From Tilletiopsis washingtonensis (Eukaryota > Basidiomycota > Exobasidiomycetes > Entylomatales): a DNA stretch of 64,000 nt. Each line of letters opens with the position of its first letter. Position 1 is the stretch's first letter. Below are positions 11,808-21,007 of the stretch, piece by piece. The notes beneath the pieces were generated by a model. It had not been told where the DNA came from, did no database searches, and worked only from the letters and a program-made list of their open reading frames with translations. The stretch is taken from positions 772,722-836,721 of the forward strand of contig NW_020312001.1 in assembly GCF_003144115.1 (NCBI RefSeq), written 5' to 3'. The position numbers and the translations under genes are program-made.

Positions 11808-14800
11808 CTATTCGCGCAGCAATCCAGCACCTCTACACAGCGACGCAAACGCTGCCGGGCCGGCGGCCTGACACATCGTGCGAAAGGCACCGCCCTCCTT
11901 CGACAACAAGGCTGCCGGCGTGTCGAACTCGACGCAGCGGCCCGCGTCCATCACCAGGATGCGGTCGTCTGCGGCGCGAACATCGCATCAGCTCCTGCAG
12001 ATGCACGGACACCTCTGGGCTGCTCACAGTCGACGACACTCTCGAGCCGGTGCGCAATCGTGATGACGATGGACTGCTGCATCTCAGCGCGGATTGTCCG
12101 CTGGATGGCCTGGTCCGTCTGGCAGATGCACGCATCAGCAAATGCCATCAGTCGCCCTCGCCCAACGCACCTGGTGGTCTGTGTTCGACGTGGCTTCGTC
12201 TAGAAGCACGATCTGTGCATCGCGCAGAAGGCTGAGGCCGCGCGTCAGACGAATGTCGGCAATTCCAAGTTCTTCCACTCACGCTCGGGCTAGGGCCAGC
12301 AGCTGCGCCTGACCAGCGCTGAAGTTGGCACCGCCCGGCGCTACTGGCGTGTCGAGCGCAATGACGGACCCTTCCTGCTCGCTCGCCGCACTGCCCTGCC
12401 GATCAGCGATGGAGTGCGTGGCGCGGACCTGCACTCGGGCTAGCGCATGCAGCAGCGCCTCGTCGCTGTGCTCCGCCCACGGGTCGAGGTTGTCGCGGAT
12501 GGTACCGCCGAACAGCGTCGGGTCCTGTGGCACGATGGCGAGGCGCTGGCGCAGCGTCTCGAGCGGCAGCGTCGCAATGTCGAGGCCGTCGATGATCACG
12601 CGTCCGGCCGACAGGGGCGCCATGCGGAAGAAGGCGCTCGTGAACAGCGAGCTCTTGCCCGAGCCGGTCCGCCCGACGATGCCGACCTGCAACGGAGGGT
12701 CAGCGACGTGGCAAGAATGTGTCGCGGACGACTCGCCTTCTCGTGCGCGTTGATGTGGAAGGACACATCTCGCAGCACCTCGGGCAGCTCTGGCCGGTAC
12801 CTGGCAGCTCTGATCAGCTCGAATGCATCGTCGCCGGGACGAAGCGAGCTCACCTCATCGAGAGCCCCTCGACCGCAATCGTCGCTTGGCGCGACGGCCA
12901 CGCGGCAGGAGGCTCACGGTCGTGCTCGGCCTTGATCTCGCTCTCGACGTCCATGTACTCAATCACGCGCTCCATGCTGTTCATGTTGTTCGAGAGGTTT
13001 TTCCAGTTGACGGTCAGATAGAGGCAGATCTGCGTGATGAGCGTCGCAGAGGACATGACGATGCCGGCCGAGCCGGGCGAAACCGTGCCGGTGATGGCGA
13101 GCACCGTCGCCAGAAAGACGGACACGCCGCCGAGGATCTGCGATCGGAACGAGCACCACACGTCGCTTGTGGCGATGGCCCACCAGAGCGCCATGGTCGT
13201 GCTCGTGATGTCGCGCATGTGTGCGGCAGCCTGTGCCTCCGCGCCGAAAGCACGCAGCGTCACCACGCCTTGCAACGCCTGGCTGAACGCTTGGTACATC
13301 GGGCTGCTACTCGTGCTCTCGATGCGCTGCATGTCCCGCGTGGCGGCCAGGAAGCCGCGTACGTAGCGCGGACCGAACGCGAGTAGCAGCGCAGACGGCA
13401 GCAGAAACCACGGCACGATGAGCGCACAGAGCAGCAGATACGTCGCGAGGGCCCACAGGTCGTTGAAGAGCATGAGGCTTGAGCCTGGGAGATCGGTGTC
13501 GACGACAGAGAAGTCGGCACCCAAGCGCTGCGCAGAGGTCGTCAGCCTTGCAGACATCAGTTTTCTGGTCTGGTGGGCGACCCACCTGAATGACACGTCC
13601 CAGCGGGTTCGCATCGTACCAGCTCATCGGCGCCCGGACCAGATTCGTGAAGAGCGTGCGGAAGAGGCGGCGCGAGGCGGCCAGCGTGGCGAAGTAGAAC
13701 ACTAGCTGCTTGATGAGCACTGAGGGGAGCGTCAGCAAGGTGCGGCGCCGCAGATCCGTTTGCGACTCACCTAGCACGATCATGGCAATGCCGATCACAG
13801 CATAGCCGAGCAGGTAGAAGCGCTCGTGCCCCTCCGCAGGCGGAAGAGACGGAAGCCAGGACACCACACGCTTCGGAACGTGCTGGCGCGAAGCCTCGCC
13901 CCACCACTTGAGCCAGCCCTGCTCGGAGCCGATCGCGACGCGGAAGAGGATGGTGAGGAGCAGAATAGCGAGCCAGGGTACCGATGACGAAGCGCGGGCA
14001 TAGACGCTGAAGAGGCCCCACGCGACGGCGCCTTGACGTCGGCCCTCAAGCTGATAGAGCAGCCGTGCGCTCTTGGGCTGCACAGCATCTTCCTGCGGTG
14101 CCGGTCTTGCAGCCGCGTCTTTGAGTCCGTCTGAGGCGGTCGAGCCGGCTGAGGATGCGGAGGTGCTTGGTCCAGCATCGGTGCCGAGCGACGAGGCCAC
14201 CTCGAGAGGGGCTGCTTGCCGCGCGACGTTCACCACCTTGCCGTCATGAAGCGTGAGCATCATTGCGGCGTGCTCCTCAAGCAGCTTCGGATGATGCGTG
14301 GCGATGATGATGCGGCGACCTCCAGTCACCTCCTTCGCCAAAAGAGCGTGCTGCACCAGGTGCTGCTGGACCTTTGCATCGACGGCAGAGAGCACGTCGT
14401 CCAGAATGACGGTGTGCGAGCGAGCGTAGAGGGCTCGAGCAAGGCAAACGCGTGCTCGCTGTCCACCGGAAAGGGTGTCACGAGCGATCTGAGTATCATC
14501 TCCGTCCTCCAGGGCGTCGATGTCCAGCCGCAGAGCACATGCGTCGACAATGAGACGATAGCGAGCTGCGTCATAGTCGGTCACGAAGCAGATGTTGTCG
14601 CGGATGCTCTTGCCGGCCTGCAGCCAAGGCGTCTGGCCAGCAAAGGAGATGCGCGAGACACCGCCGCTGAACTTGGGCAATCGGAGGGTCCCGGACGAGC
14701 AGCGCAGCTCGCCCAGAAGCGCATGCAGAAGCATTGACTTGCCGGCAGCAATGCGTCCAGTCACCACCGTCAGTGCACCGGGCGGGAAGTCGATGCTGGG

Positions 14801-17151
14801 AACCTCGAGGCAGAATTGCGGCGTTGCTGAGCCGCGCGAGGAGGATGCTTGATTCCACATGAAGCGAGCAGGTCCCTCGAACCCGAGCGGTAGCTCATGA
14901 TCGTCGCTCTCTTCCGACGCAATGGCAGAGCGAACACCTGAACCGGCCGCATCGTGCGCCTTCAGCGACGAGACTGCATCGTCCACCTCTTCCTCGGTCA
15001 GGAACGCCTCCAAGCGGCGCAGTGAGACGAGTGAGTTGAGTGCGACCATCAGGAACGCCGGAATGACGTTGAGAGGCGAGCGGAGCATCGCGAAAAGCGT
15101 CACCGCAGTGAACGCGACTGAGGAGTATCGATCAGCGCTGCAGCCGATAACCTGCGAGAGTGCTCACCTGGCACTGTCAGGACCTGGCTCTGCACCGAGG
15201 TGTAGACGTAGAGCGAGCATAGCGTCACAAGGATCGGCGTGACAAGCCACAGCGCAACGAAGCCCAGCTCGGTGATGCGCACGACGATCAGCGCCGCCAG
15301 CTCCTTCTCGCGCGCCGCCAGCACGCGGTCGCACCAGCGCGACTCGATGCCCTGCTGCTTGACGAAGCGGATGGCCGTGAGCAGCTCGGCCACGAGTGCA
15401 ACGCGCCGGTCGGTCGCAGTGCGCCACTTGCGCTGCACTCGGACCGCTACGCGGCTGATCAGCCAGTTGACTGGCAGCGCCGCGATGAGCAGCACGACGC
15501 CGGCGAGAGAGGCCCAGCCGAGCAGGCGGTAGAGCAGCACCATGGCGAGCACGGCCTCCATCGGCGCACCGTAGAGCTGATGAGCGTCACAGCCAGCACG
15601 CAGCAGCACGTTGATGTCCGAGCTGAGGATCTGCGAGAATGGCATGAGCCGCTAGTCAGGGTGCGTCGTGGCAGATTACGCACATTGACGAGCTTGCCCA
15701 CATCGGCGCTGTCCTCTTTCTGGTCCTGCTTCGCCGCTGAGCCTTTCGGCTTCTTCGCCTCCGCGAGTAATGGCATGCTCTCTGAGGCCTTCTGCGTCTC
15801 TGCTGCCACAGCGACGCCGCTGACGTCGCGTCGCTTGAGCGCCTTGACGAACAGCTCGTTGACGAGGCAGATGCGGATGCGCAGCCCAACCTGGCGGGCA
15901 CAATGGTAGCTGCGCACCTCGGTGACGTAGCGCAGGCCCGTGAAGACGAGCGTGGCGACAGCATATGACAATGCATACGAGCGCGGACCCCACTCGCCCG
16001 GGCGTGAAGTGTCTTCTGCCGAGAGCGCTTCGAGGATGCGCCGCATGAAGACTGGCCCAGCGTACGCCAGGCTGACAGACGTCAGCTTGAACGCAGCGTC
16101 TTGGCAGATGTTGCGTGCGTTTGCACGCAGGAGCGCGCGCCCGAGGCGAGGCCGAGACGCAGGTCCGCGATGTGCGCTGAATGCCTGCGAGAGCAGGTCG
16201 ACGTCGTTCACGGCACGCAGACGCCACACGTCCGTTGGCACGAGCGGCCGCTTGAGCGCCAACTTCTGCATGGGTCCCATCCACGAGTATGTGAGCGAGG
16301 CAAGCAGCGAGGTGTAGTCCTCGGGCGTCGTCGGGCAGAGCTGAGGCAATGTCAGCGCGGGGTCGAGACAGCCTGCACGCAGCTGCTCACCTCGTAGCTG
16401 GCCTTGATGTCGGCCATCTCCGCGATCGGTTTGCCTTCAAGGATACGCCGTCGCTCTTCTGCTGGCACCTGGCCCTCCCAGCCGCCGGGCGCGACTGGCA
16501 TGGCACCAATGAGGCCCAAGGCCGTGAGCGTGACAAGTGCATCGGCAATGAAGGGCAGATTGGCGCGAGCGTCAAAGTGGCCCTCGAGTAGAAGCGGAAT
16601 GCTGCTAAGCAGAGCGTTGAGCGGCACAAGCAGGCGCAGCAGGAGCACAAGGCCGAGCAGCAGAGGCGGAGTCGTCGGCGGCCGTGCGATGAGAACTAGA
16701 AGACAGACAAGCTGGAGTGCAGCGCGTCAGGGAGCCGCTGATGCTGGAGGCCGGTATCGCTTACCCATGTCGCGGCGGCGGAAACAGCTGGTGCAGAGGC
16801 CGCGTCTACCTCGCTCGAAGCATACTGCATGCTCGCGACGAAGGTCCAGACGAGCACCTCGACGAGAGCGAGCGCCTCGAGGAGCAGCACGCGGTGGCGC
16901 TGCTCGCGCTCGCCGCGCCGACCAAAGTCATCTGCCGTGTATGCTCTGCCGGGCAGCGCGCCGTGGGCGTGCAAGCCATCGCGCTGAGCAGCGACGTCGG
17001 CCTCAGTCACAGGCGGCGCCAGCAGGCCGTGCCGAGCCGTGCTGCCAAAGCGTCGCCCGATGTCGGCTGCTCGTGCCGCCAGCAGAGCCGCGCCGGCGAG
17101 CGGCGCATACGGCAGCCACGGCAGCGGCGGCAGCGGCGCCCAGTCGGCCAT
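11808..17151 (-). CDS. ABCC/MRP-family full-length ABC transporter
   Basis: Twelve exons: 17151-16765, 16711-16391, 16340-15684, 15630-15168, 15117-13771, 13719-13586, 13527-12854, 12800-12737, 12686-12283, 12231-12171, 12118-12028, 11968-11808; 1587 residues. Introns are all 50-59 nt. The layout is a hydrophobic N-terminal TMD0-like region (~1-236), TMD1, NBD1, TMD2, NBD2. NBD1 has Walker A (TGRIAAGKS, ~733), signature LSGGQRARV (~832) and Walker B ending ILDD, the Glu-to-Asp change common in ABCC NBD1. NBD2 has GRTGSGKSS (~1355), a divergent signature FSAGQ (~1470), LLDEATSNTD and an H-loop HRLES. Such proteins export glutathione conjugates, drugs or ions at the vacuolar or plasma membrane; the substrate here is unknown. 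The intron at 12736-12687 begins with GC rather than GT. The gene is divergent from MED31 and convergent with MED10. Confidence 0.92.
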
Positions 17152-17344
17152 GGCCTGCAGTGGCTGATGGCTGGCCTTGATGCTTGCACGCGCGTTGGCT
17201 GCACCCGTGAGCTTGATGTGGTGCGGTGCACAGAGGCGGCTCGAGTGGAGGCGCGCGAGATCGGCCGCACCGGCGGACGCGTCTGCGAAGTCGCGCGAGG
17301 CGCTCTCCTGCCGTCCTACCACTACACCCTCACAAGGCAGCGCC
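17152..17344. promoter_or_regulatory. Bidirectional promoter, ABC transporter / MED31
   Basis: The two start codons face away from each other across 193 bp. Both transcripts must start inside it. No strong TATA element is visible. Confidence 0.5.
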
Positions 17345-17863
17345 ATGGCCGAGCCCGACGCGCCCTCGTCGCCGCCCGAGCTCAGCAGCGAGGAGCGTGC
17401 GCTGGCGTACAACCGCGCCGTCAACCTGCACCGCTTCACGGCCGACCTCGAGCTGCTGAGCGCGCTGGCGTCGCCGGCGTACCTCGTGCACCTCGCGCAC
17501 ACGGGCTGCCTGCACGACGCCGCCTTTCTGCGCTACCTGGCACGCCTCGAGGCGACGTGGCGCCAGCCGCAGTATGCGCGCTTCCTGCGCTATCCCAACG
17601 CCCTCTTCTTCCTTGCAGCGCTGCGGCGCCCCGAGTTCAGGAACGCGGTCGGCAGCGAGGAGTGGGCGCGCGAGGCGGCGCTCATGGTCAACAAGACGTG
17701 GGAGGGCGCGTGAGTAGAGCTGCAGTGATCTGTTGGCCCGGATGCTCACAACAGTCTCTGTAGACGTGCACCACGGCCGGCTGCGGCGGGCGAGAACGGC
17801 GCCGCGCCCGAGACGAGCAGCATCGCTGGCGGTGACGAGGAGATGCTCCACGTCGGCTCGTAG
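17345..17863 (+). CDS. MED31: Mediator complex subunit 31 (Soh1)
   Basis: Two exons, 17345-17709 and 17764-17863, with a 54-nt intron ending in TAG rather than CAG; 154 residues. The Soh1/Med31 core fills ~residues 25-115: LASPAYLVHLAHTGCL, then FLRYLARLEATWR, QYARFLRYPNALFFL and a final FRNAV helix. This matches the conserved sequence that contacts the Med7 N-terminus in the Mediator middle module. The C-terminal ~35 residues, mostly from exon 2, are acidic and Gly/Ala-rich and probably disordered. The ATG sits in GCGCCATGG. Length is typical for the family. Confidence 0.92.
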
Positions 17864-18412
17864 CCGCGTGCTCGTTCTGCTTTCGGGCGTCATCTCACAG
17901 CACGTTTCCACGAGCGCCTGCGCTCGGTGCTTTGGACGCACCGAGGCACATCACGCCGCTCAGCGCGCTCCTGCGCTCGGCCAGCTTCACGAACGCCGCT
18001 CTTGCATGGCCAGCAGGCTTGCGTGCCAGGCCGCAAGGTCTAGCACAAGGCATCTCCACCGCCCGCACGCCGCTCAGACCTCTGGCAAACACGCCGAGCG
18101 CGCGTCTTACCTCTCGAGGCGGGTCGGTCGCATCAATGCAGGATCTCGCAGTCACACTGTCACACAACAAGGCAGAGGAGAATGAGTGACGAGAGAATGG
18201 ACATTCAGTGGTGGTATGCATGGGAATCGTTGCGCCAGCAGATGTGCGAAAGCGGCAGTGAGGGAAGGAGAAGAGTGAAAAGCGAACAGCATGCGGCAGA
18301 AGAGAGTATCGGCAGCGGGCAGTCCGGCATGAGGAGCTTCAAGAGGCGTGCGTGAGGTAAGAGAAGGGCGTAAAAGGAGAAGGGCAGAAGAGCTCGGCGG
18401 CGCGGAAGCTGC
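17864..18412. other. Convergent intergenic region after MED31
   Basis: This 549-bp gap lies between the stop codons of MED31 and the unknown membrane protein. It contains 3' ends of both genes. The right part (about 18239-18420) is AG-rich on the plus strand. No RNA gene or further exon was seen. Confidence 0.4.
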
Positions 18413-21007
18413 TCAGCAGCAGCGCGGCGGACTCTCGTCGTGCACAGTGTATGGACGGCGCGAGCTGGCGCTCCCGCTGACGGGTGCGCGAGGGCGGCGC
18501 GAAGACATCGGCGCGACCGGCGGCGTCGAGATGCCGTCGCGAGCGGATCCTCCGCGGCGCGTCGTGAGGTATGAGGCGAGCCCGGCGAAGAGGGCGATGA
18601 CGAGGGTGAAGAAGATCGATGGCAGCAGGTGCGAGAGCGGCGGGCGCGGCGGCATCGGGTGGCTGCTCGGCGAGCCGGGCCGCGACGAGGGACCGAGCTT
18701 GGGCGAGCCGTCGGCGGCCGGCTCGCCAGCCTCGGTGCTGCCCGAGTCGCGACGGGACGATGTGTCGCTGCCCACGGCGCTGCTGCCACGGCGCGAGCGC
18801 GGCGCCGGCATGTCGGCCACCTCGACGCCGAGCCGCTCTGCCAGCGCCGAGGGCGCGAGCTTCTGCGCCAGCACGCCGGGCACAGCGATGGTGTAGTAGA
18901 TCGGCGCGAGGAGAGAGATGCGCTGGCGCTTGCCCGCGCTCGGCTCCTTGCCGCCGGGCGCGCCGAGCATGCGGCGACCCCACGTCAGGCCGCCTTCGAT
19001 GTTGCGGCGCGCCTGTCCCGCTGCAGCGCCGACGCGGCGGCCACGCAGGCCAACATCGTCCCAGACGCTGAGCACGTACGAGGCGATGAGGCAGCCGACG
19101 AGCGTGACGAGTGTGATGCTCGAGATGCTGAGGAAGAGCGCGACGTGCATGACCGGACGCAGCGGCGCCGAGAGCTGCCGCGTAAGCGCCATCGCCAGGT
19201 TGCCGGCGCCGGCGAGCTGCGTGTGCGCGTGGTTGAGCGAGTTGAGCAGCGCCAGGTCGGGCAGGTGCTGCGTCTCGTCGATGCTCTCGCCCGCCGCAAA
19301 GCCGTTGCGGTGGCGCACACCAAAGCCCTCGAAGCGCGGACGCTCGTGGTCCTGAAGGTGAATCGACTGCCGCGGGCTCGTGGGCGCAGAGTGACTAGGC
19401 ACGCGGCGCGAGAAGCCGCCGCGGCCGGGGAACATGTCGCGGCTGGCGCTCGTGTCGTGCGCCGGCTGCCAAGTCCGCAGCGTGGGCAGCTGGTCGAAGG
19501 CCGCCTCGTTGCGAGATGCACGCTGACTTGTCGACGCCGACGACGGGAACGGCAGGTGTGCGTTGCCGGCGACCGGCGTCGCAGTGCCCGACGGCCCTTT
19601 GCGCACGCCCGGCGTGGAGCCTTGCACCGAGCCGCGGCGGCTGCCGCTGGCCGACGTGTCTGGCTTGGCGTCGTGACTGAAGCTGACGCGGCGCTGCTCG
19701 CGGTGCGAAGCATCGTGAGAGGCCGCCTCCGCACCGCTCATGCTGGTGATGCTGGTCGTGCTTGTGGTGCGAGTGATGCGCGTGGTCCGCGTCGTGGTGC
19801 TGACGCGCGGCGGCCGCGAGCGGCTGGAGGCAGGCGGCTGGTCGTCCTCGGAGCTGAAGTCGGGCGTCGAGGAGTAGTAGAACGCCGGCGACACACGGCC
19901 GCCCGTCGAGGTCGGAAAGGGCTTGAAGCCAGGCGCTGCGTGCTCCCAGCTGCCGATGCTGCCGTTGGAGTGCGAAACGCCGAAGCCGAGGCCGATGCCG
20001 TCCTCGCTCATGACGCGTGAACGACGCACGCTCGTGCTGCGCGAGAAGGAGCTGGCCGGGTAGTGTCCGGCAGCGTGCGGCGCCCGCACCGTGCCGCCAG
20101 GCGACGTCTTGCCGTCGCCGCTCCAGTGGCCGCCGTTGAACTCCGGCGAGTGGCGCTTCTCAGCGTCGGCGCCTGCGCTGCCGTCGCTCGATTGAGAGTT
20201 CTCGCTGTGCGAACGTTCGAGCTCGCATTGTCTGTTGGACGGCGTGGCGCGGAGCGCACTGCGGCGCGGTGCTGCAGTCGAGGAGAGCGTGCCTTGGTGG
20301 CTGGCTGGCCGAGCAAGCTTGCTGGCGTTGCTCGTACTTTGCGCCGGCGACGAGCGTCCGAGGCTGCCGGCTGCCAGTCGCGAAGCCCGGTCTGCAGTGC
20401 TGGGCGCTGCGGTGCCGTGGCCGTACTCGCGTATGGCCGAGACATCGTTGGCGCTCGCCGACGCTGGTACGGCAGCCGCGGCTTGTGCGCGACGCAGACG
20501 CTCAGCGAGTTGACCTGGAGGCAGGACGTGCTCCCACCACTGCTCGGTGATGGCATACGGCGCGGCCGAGTTGGGCGCGGCACTCATGCTCAGCGGCCGC
20601 ACGCCGTTGCTGCGGCGCGTGGACGCCTGGCTGCGTCGAGGTGCCTCGTGCTCGCCCGAGTGCAATTGGGGAGGATGCTCGTACTCGCCCGGCGTGCTGC
20701 GGCCCGACGAGACGGCGCTGCGTCGGTGTGCCTGCGCATCTCTAGCGGCGGCAGACCGTGCGTCGATGTCTGCGCTGATGCGACGGCTGCGGCGCGGCAG
20801 CTGCTGCGGCTCGAACTCGAGCGTGTCGAGCGACGTCGGCGGCTGGAATGTCGCGGCCGTGAGGTGGCGCGGCGACGTCGAGGCCGACTTGGACGGCCCG
20901 CTGGAGTGCATCTTGGGCGAGCGCCAGTGCGGCGTGCTGGGCGCCGTCGAGGCAATCGAGCGCGACGAGCTCGACGCCGACGCCGAGGAGAGCAGAGAGG
21001 AGGACAT
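18413..21007 (-). CDS. Ser-rich membrane protein of unknown function
   Basis: A single uninterrupted frame of 864 residues, which is unusual among these intron-rich neighbours. I do not recognise the family. Residues ~1-600 are Ser/Arg/Pro-rich, low complexity and surely disordered, with Ser-Pro and Arg-x-x-Ser pairs suited to phosphorylation. Three hydrophobic segments follow: ~618-645 (VALFLSISSITLVTLVG), ~693-712 (LLAPIYYTIAVPGV) and ~790-815 (IFFTLVIALFAGLASYL). The motif YVLSVWDDVG directly after the first segment looks conserved in character. The architecture suggests a regulatory cytosolic N-terminus on a small membrane domain. The start at 21007 is the first ATG of the frame; an upstream GTGAGT at about 21541 raises the possibility of a 5'-leader intron. 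Start confidence is moderate. Confidence 0.7.
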   Translation of the reverse strand: MSSSLLSSASASSSSRSIASTAPSTPHWRSPKMHSSGPSKSASTSPRHLTAATFQPPTSLDTLEFEPQQLPRRSRRISADIDARSAAARDAQAHRRSAVSSGRSTPGEYEHPPQLHSGEHEAPRRSQASTRRSNGVRPLSMSAAPNSAAPYAITEQWWEHVLPPGQLAERLRRAQAAAAVPASASANDVSAIREYGHGTAAPSTADRASRLAAGSLGRSSPAQSTSNASKLARPASHQGTLSSTAAPRRSALRATPSNRQCELERSHSENSQSSDGSAGADAEKRHSPEFNGGHWSGDGKTSPGGTVRAPHAAGHYPASSFSRSTSVRRSRVMSEDGIGLGFGVSHSNGSIGSWEHAAPGFKPFPTSTGGRVSPAFYYSSTPDFSSEDDQPPASSRSRPPRVSTTTRTTRITRTTSTTSITSMSGAEAASHDASHREQRRVSFSHDAKPDTSASGSRRGSVQGSTPGVRKGPSGTATPVAGNAHLPFPSSASTSQRASRNEAAFDQLPTLRTWQPAHDTSASRDMFPGRGGFSRRVPSHSAPTSPRQSIHLQDHERPRFEGFGVRHRNGFAAGESIDETQHLPDLALLNSLNHAHTQLAGAGNLAMALTRQLSAPLRPVMHVALFLSISSITLVTLVGCLIASYVLSVWDDVGLRGRRVGAAAGQARRNIEGGLTWGRRMLGAPGGKEPSAGKRQRISLLAPIYYTIAVPGVLAQKLAPSALAERLGVEVADMPAPRSRRGSSAVGSDTSSRRDSGSTEAGEPAADGSPKLGPSSRPGSPSSHPMPPRPPLSHLLPSIFFTLVIALFAGLASYLTTRRGGSARDGISTPPVAPMSSRRPRAPVSGSASSRRPYTVHDESPPRCC

